The notes under the pieces are model-generated. The model ran no database searches. It saw nothing but the letters and a program-made list of their open reading frames with translations, and was not told the origin of the DNA. From NCBI GenBank assembly GCA_026210745.1, contig CP110631.1:434001-498000 (forward strand): a stretch of 64,000 nt of DNA, read 5' to 3'. The translations under genes and the position numbers were made by a program. Below are positions 8,822-19,884 of the stretch, in pieces (positions within the stretch are counted from its first letter, which is position 1; every line of letters begins with the position of its first letter). Source of the stretch: Exobasidium rhododendri. Its lineage: Eukaryota > Basidiomycota > Exobasidiomycetes > Exobasidiales > Exobasidiaceae.

Positions 8822-10775
8822 ATGGCGTCGGCTTCCGTCTATTACCGCTTCAAGTCCCAGAAAGAGCCTTCGAGAATCACTTTTGATGGGACTGGGATCA
8901 GTGTGTGGGACCTGAAGAGAGAAATCATCCTACAGAATAAGATGGGAAAGGGTCTCGACTTTGATTTGGCTGTCTACAGTCAAGACACTGAAGATGGTGA
9001 GCAGAGCAAAAGCAAGGTAGAGCGACTTCATCCGTACTCACACTGATCTCCTCCTCCTTTTGACAGAACTGAAAGACGACAATTTCATCATTCCGCGATC
9101 GTCTCAGGTGATTGCACGACGACTACCCCCCTCTAGACCAGGAAAAGGATCAGCGGCGCATTATGTAGCAGATCTTCAGGGTGGGTCATCTGCAAATGCC
9201 AATGTGACTGAGCAAAGACCAGGGGACACGAGAGGTCAAAAAGGTCAACTTCACAGAGGCCAGATGAGCATGCGGTTCGACGGTCGAGACTCGACAACGG
9301 CAGGGGCTGGAGGTAGCAATCCTACTGGTGGCCCATCCGCGTCAACGAGCAACCTGGAAGCGGGCGGTGACGACGAAGCCTCTCGAATCGCAGCCATGTT
9401 TCAAGCAACAACAGAGCAGTGGGATGAAACGCAGGAGAAGATGTCTCATGCAACATTTCGAGAGAGAGGTGGTGCTCCACGCAGAGGTGGACCTCCTCGA
9501 CCACTTCCTTCCACTCATCAGCAGACTCCACAAGGCGCCATGCCTGACCGACCCCCGCCGATCGGGTATATTTGTTTCCGATGCGGCACCAAGGGACACT
9601 GGATACATGATTGTCCTACGAACAACGATCGAGACTTCGACAACAAACCACGATACAAACGAACGACTGGTATTCCCAAGAGCATGCTGAAAACTATCGA
9701 GGCGCCTACTGATGAAATGAAAAGGGAAGGAGTCATGGTGACTCCCGATGGAAGCTATGTCGTCGCACAGGTAGACAGTGTGTCATGGGCCAAGAATCAA
9801 GCGATCCGCAACAAGCCCTTGACCAAATCGGATATTTTTGCCAATGTGCCGAATGATCCTAAACTGGCCTGTTCACTCTGTAATAAGCTGCTGAAGGAGG
9901 CAGTAAAGACACCCTGCTGCTCTACTCTATTCTGTCAGGAATGTATTGTGAACTACCTTCTGGAACACGAATTCCAATGTTCCGAATGCGACAAGAGAGT
10001 CAAGAATCTAGAGACTCTGACGAGAGACGACGAAGCCAGAAAACAAGTTCGAGAGTACGTCGACTCTGAAATCGAAAAGAGTGAGAAGAAGATTGAAGAA
10101 GTAGAGAAGGCGGAGAAGGAGAAGCTGGAAACTGCTCAAAAGGAAAAGGAGGCGAAAGAGGAAGAGGAAGCGAAAGAGAAAGCAAAGGCGGAAGGAGGCA
10201 CCGCACTGAACGGCGAGGGTGAAAAAGGCGTCAAGAAGGAGGTCAAGGAGGAAGGAGACGACGAACAGCAAGAAGGGGATGAAGCTGATCAGCAGCAGCT
10301 GCAGCAGCAACAAATGCAAGACCAATCCCAGCAGCAAAATGGATGGAATCCGCAAGCAGTGCAGCAAATCATGGCAATGCTGTGCAATCCGCAATTGCCA
10401 CCACCGATGCGACTTCAATTGCAAATGCAACTTCAGTTCATGCAGAATCAATTCATGCAGAATATGATGCTGCAGCAGCAGCAGCAGCAGCAAGGCGCTC
10501 ACCAACAGCAGACCCCCCTTCAAGGAAATATGCCCTTCCACCAGCAGTCTTCCAACCCGTACGCAGGCCAACATCAGATGGGAATGGGTGGGTTCATGGG
10601 AATGGGAAGCATGTTCAACCAGCCGCAAGCCACGCCGACCAGTGTACCGTTCCGACCAGCAGCACCTCTCAGCCACCAAGAGAGCGCTTACATGCGATTG
10701 CCCATCAATGCAAATAATCGAAACCGGTCAGGCGTCAAGCGTGAAAGACCTACCGACTTCCTCGAATTAGGTTGA
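8822..10775 (+). CDS. MPE1: Mpe1/RBBP6-type cleavage and polyadenylation factor subunit
   Basis: Two exons, 8822-8996 and 9067-10775, giving 627 residues. Order of parts: DWNN ubiquitin-like domain (about 1-78, split by the intron), a CCHC zinc knuckle CFRCGTKGHWIHDC (228-241) and a C4C4 RING/U-box-like finger (about 327-366). A Lys/Glu-rich helix follows (about 385-445), then a long Gln/Met/Asn-rich tail with a CAG tract at about 10470-10491. DWNN plus knuckle plus RING is the Mpe1/RBBP6 arrangement; Mpe1 is an essential part of the cleavage and polyadenylation factor, with ubiquitin-ligase-type chemistry suggested for the finger. The Q/M-rich tail is low complexity and prion-like in composition. 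The gene converges on the LIA1 gene with 108 bases between stops. Confidence 0.93.
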
Positions 10776-10883
10776 GTCTGGACCATTTTTCTTCTAGAGC
10801 TCATATCTGTCTACTCTCGACGAAAACAAACTAGAGGCACTACTGTAATTTACACATCTCATTACTGATAAAGACTGGCTACT

Positions 10884-12123
10884 TTAAGCCGTAGCAATCA
10901 CTGGTACAGGCTGAAACTGAGTAGGATCGTTGTTGTATGCCATCTCATCTAAAGCTACTAGACAGCTCTCGCGGACTACTCTTGGCGCCTGCTCGTTGGT
11001 GGCCCACTCCTTCAGTGTTTTCATGACTATGTTCACCTCTTGACCTTCAGCACCTTCTTCATCGTTCCCCGAGGCTTCTTCCACGACCGCCCCTAGAGCT
11101 TCGGCTGCTTCGTGTCGAACCATTTCTTCCTCGGCATCATCCCCTAGCACCTTCACCATGCTTTCCACACAACCGGGATGTGCCAATTCTCCGAACACAA
11201 AGCAAATTTCATGTCGGAAAAGTGCACTTTTGTCGGATAATCCTTTCGCTAACGCTAGAACAGCATTCAGAGCCAGTGTTTCAAATTCCTCTCGTTTGGA
11301 TGATGGTATTGAAGCGTCTTGTGACTTTTGCTTTGCCGCATGAACAGCGTTCCGAAGCGAGAACATTGCACGATATCGATCAAAAAGAGGGAGGCTATCG
11401 CCGGCTGTAAGTTGAGCTTGATAGAGTGGAATCGAAGAAAGCAGGGTTTGTGTCTGGTGTGAGTGTGCTGGAGCAGGGTCGATGGGCAAGAAAGCCGAGT
11501 CGAGTTGATCGTCTTCCACATGATCGAGTTGCTGCTTTGCTGCTACCTTGGCCCGGGCTAGAGCGGACCCCTCGCTTTCTTCTTTCTTATTCAAGTGTGA
11601 CGTTGACGACGACGATGACGAAGATGCAGCGTGATCATATTCAATCTTCTGCAGGGCCAATTCGCACGTCTCCCGCACGCTGACATTGGAGTCGTTGAGA
11701 TAGTGTCGCAGTATTGGTAGTGATTTGGTCGAAGAGATGGCGCCTAGAGCTTCGGCCGCCTGTAGTAACCAGATAGCGAAGCTTTTAGTGAATACCACGC
11801 TACCACAGATCTTCCTCGAGTACATCGTTACTCACCTCATGACGGACCATTGGGTGTTCACTTTCGGTTTTGAGGACACCTTCTAGACATTCGATCGCAT
11901 CTTCACTCTGAATTTGTCCTAGTACGTAAGCCAGCTCGTGCTTCAACAGAGCCGAATCGTTGTCTTCAAAGGCCTTTGCAATGATCGTTATGACTGGCTT
12001 GGTCAGCTCGGGAGAAGCACTTGCAACCCCCTTAAGTGCAAAGAGACATCGAAAGCGTGAGTCAAGAGCTGCATTGGAGTCTTGCAGTACATTGGAGAGC
12101 TCAGCTAGAGCTGGTGCACTCAT
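10884..12123 (-). CDS. LIA1: Deoxyhypusine hydroxylase
   Basis: Two exons, 12123-11836 and 11759-10884 (76-nt intron), 387 residues. A longer frame starts four codons upstream at a TTG; I choose the ATG giving MSAPALAEL. The protein is built of HEAT repeats in two halves, with the four His-Glu pairs that bind the di-iron centre: KHELAYVLGQ (62-63), MVRHEAAEALGA (95-96, across the intron), FRHEICFVFGELAH and a second MVRHEAAEALGA. The enzyme hydroxylates deoxyhypusine on eIF5A, completing hypusine. A Ser/Asp-rich linker and acidic insertion (about 310) are non-conserved. Neighbour MRT4 is divergent across about 345 bases. Confidence 0.95.
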
Positions 12124-12468
12124 ATTATAAAGCAAAGGAGTGTGGTATGAGCGAAGTACCGAGGGGAGAGGTGGTAGAATGACTGCTTGTGACTACCTCG
12201 CACTTTTAGATCAACAAATTCATTCTTAGAGGTTTGGTCAAAAAATAAACAGCCCTACGCCTTTACTTGTAATTTCGGCCGAGGCAAGCGCTTGTGAATT
12301 TCCCGAATTCCGGGCCTGCAGTTGATAAGTAAACTTTTTTTCCCCTTTTCCTAAAATTTCAAAAGACAGAAGAAGAGGAAGGCGTGCGGACGACAAACAC
12401 TTTAGCCTTGCCTGCTGACTTGCGACCCGCTCCTTTCCTACATCCAACCTAGCGTCTACTCATACAAC
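12124..12468. other. Divergent promoter between LIA1 and MRT4
   Basis: 345 bases separate the two starts. There is an AT-rich stretch with aaaatttc near 12353 and a pyrimidine-rich leader before the MRT4 ATG. An aaaattt core resembles the ribosome-biogenesis RRPE element of yeasts, but one short match is weak. Nothing else seen. Confidence 0.35.
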
Positions 12469-13471
12469 ATGCCTCGAACAAGGCGGAACAAGGTCGTCAG
12501 CTTGACAAAGACACCCAAGCGAAACACTCGATCATCTAAAGAGGCACACATTCAAGTCATCAGAGAAGCAGCTGCCACTTATCCGACCATCGTTGTCTTC
12601 TACATTGCCAATCTACGAAACACCCATTTGCAAGAGATTCGTAAGCTATGGAAGGAAAATAGCAAACTGGTGTTTGGCAAGAACAAAGTAGTCTCTAAAG
12701 CTTTGGGTGTTGACACGGAAAGCGAGGTCAGGACTGGACTGAGTGGAGTCAGTAAAAGCTTGGAGGGACCGGTTGGAGTTCTCTTCACAAAGAGTGATCC
12801 GGAGGAGATCCTCGAGTGGTTTGCAGACTACGCCAGAGAAGATTTTGCCAGAGCAGGAAATGTGGCTACTCAGGATGTCATCCTCGAAGCAGGTGAGTCG
12901 TGCAGGTCCAGCCAACTAAGTTCCGACATGTCATGCTGATGTCTTGCCCTCCATCTCCGCTACTTGTCTAACAATTGCAGGACCCATCATGATGTCTCTA
13001 GACCCACCGGAGCCACTACCCCACAGTCTCGAACCCCAACTTCGAACCCTTGGCATGGCAACAGAGTTGAAGCGTGGTGTTCCAACATTACTTGAGCGAT
13101 TCGTCGTGGCCAAAAAGGGAGAAAAGCTGACACAGGAGCGAGCTCAAATCCTCAAGCATCTACTGATCAAAGATGCAACTTTCCGATTGATCCCTATTGT
13201 CCATTGGACAGAAGGCGCAGAAGAGACAAAGGCGTATCCACTCAGTATCGAAGATGAAAAGATTGTCTCGGAATTAAAGAGAGTCTCTGCCACTCCCAAG
13301 AATGCAGGTGCAAAGGCAGCTTCTGGCCGAAAGGCTGCTGCCGCGAAGAAGAGTAAAAAGATGGATGATCTCATGGACGCCGATGACGCTGACGATTCGG
13401 ATGACGACTTTGACGAGGATGAAGTCGTCGATGCTGTGACGGAATCGATGATGCTTCCAGCCGGACTTTAG
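12469..13471 (+). CDS. MRT4: Ribosome assembly factor Mrt4 (P0-like)
   Basis: Two exons, 12469-12892 and 12981-13471, 304 residues. It starts MPRTRRNKVVSLTKT and shows the Mrt4/P0 L10-like core: RNTHLQEIRKLWK, FGKNKVVSKALG, GPVGVLFT and, after the intron, a P0-like ELKRGVPTLLERFVVAKKGEKLT segment. Mrt4 is a nuclear paralogue of ribosomal stalk protein P0 that holds the P0 site on pre-60S particles. The C-terminus carries a lysine-rich then Asp-rich extension (about 265-295), making it longer than yeast Mrt4 (about 236 residues); it lacks the P0 C-terminal DDDMGFGLFD-type tail, which supports Mrt4 over P0. Confidence 0.93.
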
Positions 13472-13774
13472 AGACGCATGCTCTCCAGAACTTCTCGTTG
13501 CTCTCTCCTCCCCTCCTCATCTTGTACTGTACTACTATGGCTTCCCAGACCCACTTACGACATTCATGCAATGCGATTCATCGCTTACGCAGAAGGCAGA
13601 GCAAAGAATCGTAGATTTGTGATTGAGGATTCGTGAGATTACAAGAACAAAGTATGATGGCTATGGGCAAGGGCATGAATATAGGAGAAGAGGTGAGGGG
13701 GGATCGTGACACTGGAACAAATACAGGAAATGGGAGGGGTGAGGGGGTATGAGTACCGCGGACACATTTCATAT
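13472..13774. other. Convergent 3' region between MRT4 and ATG26
   Basis: About 300 bases between two stop codons on opposite strands. Both 3' untranslated regions must lie here. No gene or structured RNA seen. Confidence 0.5.
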
Positions 13775-16700
13775 TTACACTTTGGGGAATTCTTCTTCAG
13801 AGCCACTGACGACGGACCATCCATCCATGTCCTCTTCGTCCTCTTCATCGCCATTCGCTTCTTCGATTGACTTGTCTTTATTTTCAAGTTCTGTACTTGT
13901 GCTCAGTGATGGTGATACATCAGTCCCCTTCACTGGGCCGCCTGTGGAAATCGCCGCCGCCTTCAGCTTTTCCGTCGATGGGGCTGCGACAGTGTCTGCT
14001 ATTATCCGGCCATCTCTCGGAATCCTACTACACGCATACTCCCAGTCGCCATAGAACGCTTTGATCGCATTTCCAACTCCATCTTCCGCTCGTATGAGTT
14101 GACCTATCTTCTTGGCATTCTCGACCATCTTCAAATCGCTCGTACACGTCTTCAATGCCTCTGCAAAAGTCTCGACGGAGAAGTTTCGAACAAAAGCACC
14201 GATATGCAAGCTCTCTACCTGTGAAGCCCAGAAGAACTGATCGCCAAAGTATGGCTTCACAATCGTTGGAATGCCTGCTCGCAAGGATGCTCCCAACGTC
14301 CCGGAACCGCCATGATGACACGCTGCATCCAGTTGAGGAAACAGCCAGTCGTGTGGAATGGATTGCACGATAAAGACGTCAGAGTCAATCACTTCCTCCT
14401 TCTTTGCCATTGCTTTCTTGCTCTCCGACGCCTGTAATCGATCAGACCATCCCTTAGACAAGATTGCACATACGCCGCTCTTCTTGACCGCCTGCAAGAC
14501 CGTCCGTGTCATTTCCTCGGCATCCGACACTACAATACTGCCCCAGCCAATATATACCAGTTTTCGACCTGTGTTCTTTGCCCGTCGGATGAACGACAAC
14601 AACTCTTCCGGAGGCTTCCAGCGGTTCTCGCCTGAATCATCTGCATGATCCAGGAACCAAAAGCCCGTGACGTGGATCCAGTCATACCAGTCAATCGGCT
14701 TCGGCACCAGATTCGGGCTGAAGTTGTACAGAAACGGCACCTTGTGCTGCTCGAGTCGATCAAGAGAAGTGGCTTTTAGACCTAGACACTCCTTTCGCCA
14801 ACTGTTGATCTGACCAGCACTCGCCCTCCAAAAGACCTGATCAAAGATGACGTAAGACATGTAGTTGTAGTTCCCACCTGCTTTATGACCTGGCACTGCG
14901 AACGCATGGGGGTAGACTCGAGTCCTTGTCCACGGCATGGTGAAGCTCCGATAGTACGGCACTTGCAGGGCTTCTGCGACATGTATGCCCGCGATGGCGC
15001 TTGGACTTTCGATCACGACATCCGTTCCTTGACAAGCTTTCCAGCACGAGATGAGCAGGTCGTCCAACCAGCCTCGGAACTTTGTCATGCTTTCTCGCAG
15101 AAACGACATGGTGAATGTGCCATTCTCGACGCATATTCGCATCAATTCGGCCGGATCTCCCCCCACTTCTTTGAACTCGATGTCGTAGCTCTCGATCCAG
15201 CTCTGAAACTCTTGATGGGTCGCAATTCGAACTCGATGGCCCTGCTGCTTTAGACCTTTGGCAAAGGCTATGTATGGCTGAACATCACCTCTAGATCCGA
15301 TGGTGAGGAAGGTGATGTGCAAGTCTTCCTTCGGTTTGGCAGCTAAGAACGTAGACGATACCGACCCAAAGAGTGAAGGAGAGGTGTGCTGGGAGGAAAA
15401 GAGGTCATTCGGTCTCTCGTTGACGTGCAAGTGTTGACCTAGGTCAGTGAGGAGTAGGGCTTCGTAACGATCAGAGGGAACTTCAACGCCGCCCTTTCCG
15501 TCCAGAAGATCTTCCTTCTCTTGCATATCCATCAGCGCTATGCTCTGATTTCGCCTCTGCGTCGTAGCAAACTCCAAGAACACCTCCTCATGTCCTCGTA
15601 CAATAATGACGAGTCCATGTTGCCCATATCGGAAGGCGTTGTTCTTTGCTGTAGAAATGACCTCTCTCTTGGGCAAGATCATCAACGTCCTTCCCATTGC
15701 CTTGGAGGCAAGTCGCGAAGAGCGGAAGCAGATGTAGTTCGTCGAGATGTACAGCCTTCCGGTGACAGGCAAGACTCTGTACAAGCTTACGCTGACGTGA
15801 CCAAGGAGTATTTCTGCATCTGGAAGGGAGAAGCACTCCTTGAACTGTCGAACCGCATCCGCCTCGATCGTCTCCCCCTCCACTTCCGGTGCCTCAAGGA
15901 CGGAAAAGAGTGAGCTGTTCGAGCTTGTCAGCACTTCTCTCTGTTCGCTGTGATCATGTTCCTCCTCTCCATCATCTGGTCCTTGCGCGTCGAAGGGTGA
16001 TGCAGACCAATCTTCTCGCACAGCCCTGCCCTGCAACTTGCTACGGAAGGCAAACCAATTGTCCGACTGACTAAGGTTCATCTTGGAAGATGCCTCTCTT
16101 ACCCATTGAGGCAATACGCTCTTACGATCCAAGACCAACGAAGAGATAACGGAACCTTTCGATGGTGAAGGCGGATAACTGTGTGTACTGGAGGATAGTG
16201 ACTTGATTGTTTTTACCGACGTAGAGAGTGAGCTGTAGTCTACCTCACTGGCCAATTGTGCCGTTCTTCCTGAAGGGGCAGGCATCGGTGTGCTTGAAAA
16301 GGAAGCTGCCTCTGCCAATTGAGACTCTAATCCGCTGGCAGCCATCACTTTCGTGTCGTCTCGCAGCTTGCTTGGAACAGCGATAGGCAGACTGATCGGA
16401 GAGATCAGACTCGATGTGGAATCTCGCACGATCGGTTTAGGTCGAGAGAAAGACTGAGCAGAGGCATATTCGATCAAGCTCTTCCTGATTTGATCAACAA
16501 AGCTGCTCGGATTGGCCAGATTGAGGAAAAAGTACTCATCCATAGAGAAGTCGACGTGACTCTGTATAGAATTGACGACCTTGATGCTGACCATATCTTG
16601 ACCTTCTCCTGTCCACTCTGCACTCAGTGAGGATGCATCACTACCATCAACATCCACGATTGCTTCGAATGGGATTCTGATTCGTACACTTTCGCCTTCA

Positions 16701-18057
16701 TTCTGTGCTCGAAAGACTGATCTCTTCAGCACACGAATCCACTCCAAAGCGCCCTCCTTGGATTCTGCTTCAAAAGTGAAAGTGCGGTAGGGCGTCTCGA
16801 CGTTGAAGCGAGCATCACTACCCACTTCCACGTTGATGACATTGCGCAAGTCGATGTGATCTTGGGGAAAAAAAGGGTCTTTGTCGCTCTCATACCAGCT
16901 GAGCGCTCTCCCTCGAAGTACGGCCCAGTGACGACTGAATCGGTGCGTGCGTTTTGTTCTCTTGCGAAGTGTGCTGGCCTTCAGGATCCTATCTTCTCGG
17001 GATGGTAGATATGCATAGAAGCAGACATGACTCGTAAGCACATAAATATATCCTTGAAGGAGAATCCCTCGAAAGAGCCAGCATGGAAGACAAGACACGA
17101 TCTCCTCTTCCTTTTCCAGAGCAAAGATACTCTTCAATCGGTCCCCCAGTTCTTCTCTGCGGCTTGGACCAGCAGCAGGAGCAGTCGAAAGAGCATGTAT
17201 GGACATTTGCATCACCCCAGTTGATACGTCTGATTGTGAAGAGTCTGTCGAAGATAGCGTCGCTGGGTTCGGCTTGGCATTCATGACGTCCTTGGGCATT
17301 TCTTGAGATCCAAGCGAGCTGTCATTATCGGAAGAGCTGTCCAAAGTATGACTCATGAAGCGTCGACTCGGAGCCGTACGAAGGGGCGTTGTATCGTTAT
17401 TGGCCGTCAGGGAGGAGACCAGTGGACTTCTTCCACCGCGAGGCGTGGCTGCAAGAGTGAGGTGAGGTGAATGGCATCGGGATGAGTGTAAGGGAGACTT
17501 TGCTGTAGCGACCATCATTACTCACAGTCTTCGTCGACTTGAGAGGCAAAGAGCCCTCGTCGCAGGCCCTTCGCGGGTATTTGTCGATCGACTCTCAGAG
17601 CACTGCTGCTGCTCTGGCGTGTGTCTCTAGTATCCTTGATCGGCTTGACTGGCTCCCCTTCAAGTGGTAACATACCGTTCCCCTCTGCTTCCAAGTATCG
17701 ATTGCCGACCAAGTTTAACATCTGCATCAGGGTGTGGTTGCTCGGGGTGGGATGGTAAGAAGAGAAAGCCTCCGATTCTAGCGATGGGACAGAAGTGGAA
17801 ACATGTCTTGAAACAGACGGGACAATGTTGTTGTTCGTCGAAACACCGCGTGATTCTGAGAGGGATGAGACAGTTGAGCTGAGCCCTGGTATAGTAGGTC
17901 GTAAGAAGGGTGCATGCGGTCTCGATGCAGTCTCTGCATAGTCAATATCGTGTGATCTTATCGCCTTATCGTCGTCGCTGTCAACGGTGTCGACTTCTTC
18001 ATCGGGGTCGACAAACGGCGAATCTGGTGCATTATGTTGGGTGGAGGAGGCATTCAT
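13775..18057 (-). CDS. ATG26: Sterol 3-beta-glucosyltransferase Atg26
   Basis: Two exons, 18057-17526 and 17448-13775 (77-nt intron), 1401 residues. Domains in order: Ser/Asp-rich N-terminus; GRAM domain (about 290-320) leading into a PH domain with WAVLRGRALSWYESD (about 330-420); a second GRAM domain with VTGRLYISTNYICFRS (about 715-805); then the GT1 glycosyltransferase from FLTIGSRGDVQPYIAFAKGL (about 885) to the UDP-sugar box HHGGSGTLGASLRAGIPTIVKP (about 1220). GRAM-PH-GRAM-GT is the Atg26/Ugt51 layout. The enzyme transfers glucose from UDP-glucose to ergosterol at membranes and is needed for pexophagy in some yeasts. The C-terminus is acidic. Length is normal for the family. Confidence 0.96.
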
Positions 18058-19884
18058 GGTGAGAGAGAGGGGTAAAGGTTGATACGCAGAAGAAGAAGCG
18101 ATCTCAAGCAGGTGATATCCGACTGTCGTTGAAGTTCATGTCGCAGACTATCCTCAGAAGGCTGGGTGTCAGATGGAGGAGGCAGTGCTTGGCTCTTGCT
18201 TGGTTGTAACAGGTGGAAGTGTCGATCGAAGGCCAATAATGTCAAAGCAGACCAATCCATCCCTGAAGGGTTAATTGAATCACACCTCCATCACCTTACG
18301 CGCATTTCAACTTTTCCCATAGCGTGCTTATTTAACTTTTTTTTGGTAACTGACCTTTTTGGGGCCCTGAGCGTCGTCCACACTTTAGATAAGACGCGGC
18401 TCAAATTTCGCAATACATATAGCAAGAGCTCCTCTACACACAATAATGAAACACGCCTCTTGGGAAAGCAAATGTGGGCGCTTAAGGAGGAGGGAGGAGG
18501 ACTTGTGCCTACGTAGGATCCAGAAGGCACCAACAAGAGCGGATATGATCATTGAGGGCACGCATGCAGGGGCGAGAGCGACCGTGCCTCTCGCTTGACG
18601 CATGGACGTCGATCGATTTCACCAGTCCAATCCCTTCTCAGCCTTACTTTCGTGATGTATGTATTGGAAGGGGCATCCTACATATGAGGCTGCCGAGTGA
18701 ATTAGAAAGAAGAGGGTGGTGGGTGATATGGCACTGTTCTGCTGATCTGAGCGGCTTCCATGTAGGCCCTGCGAGATGCGGCGGACGACCACTGATACAA
18801 TCTACTTAAGGGATGCTCCTTGCTTCTGTCTGCATCGGCGATTTTGCTACTACTAGGAGTGTACTTAAATTTTTTCCTGTCACCCTAAATCGGTTAGTCT
18901 TTTCTACCCCGCCAGGCGTCATCTCAAGGATGGGCTATATAACATTTTCCGTGACGATTATTATTATCACTTGTCTTGTGACTTTAATCCTATGCGGTTT
19001 TCGTGGCAAGGAAGAATACTGTATAATTATGTGCGTCGATTAACGTTTCTGAGGCTGGCCGCTATTGTACTGTATCTAGTATCTATCTGTATATGCCCTA
19101 TACTCCGTCCCATCGCTGGATTCGTTCTCTTTCCCCGGCTTACACATTTTTGCCTACTGGAACGGGGGGCGTGGATCTCCGACACTGAGGCTCAAGGCAG
19201 AAGCAGCGATAGCTCCATATACCAAGAGACCACATCATCCACATTTGACGACAAAAACCTCTTGGGTAGCCACGACGACCGACGAACGATCAGCACTCGA
19301 GCAAGCCGGACCACTAATATCATCGATCATCATCCACGTCTTCGCCAAGAAGAGCAAAGATCGACTTCCTTTTACGCCATTTACCGAATTAGTATCTATC
19401 TCGTCTAGAGAAACGATCCGAGGCTTGGAACTTCCCCTACAACGGCTCGACTCTCGCAACCGCAGAGCCAGCCTAAGCGCTATACCCTTCAGACTAGGAG
19501 TCTCATTCTACTCTTCAGGAAGACGAGCTCTGTGGGGAAGCAAGGAATCGGCAACGAGGACGCTTTGAAAAGTAGCATCTGGTGATCGTTATAGCCTTGC
19601 GCTCGATTCCTTCTCTGCTGTGTTCCCATTCTCTCGAAAGCGCAGACACGTTCAGTCATTGCACCGCTTGAGGAAAGCTCGGTCTATCGACTCACTAAAC
19701 TATCAGACACGACCTGCGTCTGCCCACCTCTGCAAAACAGTGGTCCTCGTCTTCCATACAATCACATAAGAAGCCCCTACAACCGATGTCACTTGGATCC
19801 TGCCTGCGATAGCTACCCTCCTATACACCGGCATTCCCTCGACAGCGAGGATCTCTCACTTTCATACAGCCTCCACCACGAGCC
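18058..19884. other. 1.8-kb gene-free region between ATG26 and the YANK kinase
   Basis: The longest stretch without a supported gene. Open frames here are all under 150 codons, lack family signatures and overlap on both strands. The two flanking genes diverge, so both promoters lie here; the right half (about 19400-19884) is C/T-rich and ends in the kinase leader. An AT-rich tract lies near 18955-19030. No RNA gene or transposon remnant recognised. Confidence 0.45.

Noticed and set aside
10008-10679. 223-codon minus-strand frame, Leu-rich
   Set aside because: Exact antisense of the Lys/Glu- and Gln-rich tail of Mpe1; codon bias of that tail keeps the reverse frame open.
18971-19568. Several 80-145-codon frames upstream of the YANK kinase
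   Set aside because: Mutually overlapping, no start context or homology, and stop-rich in the third frame; treated as leader/intergenic.
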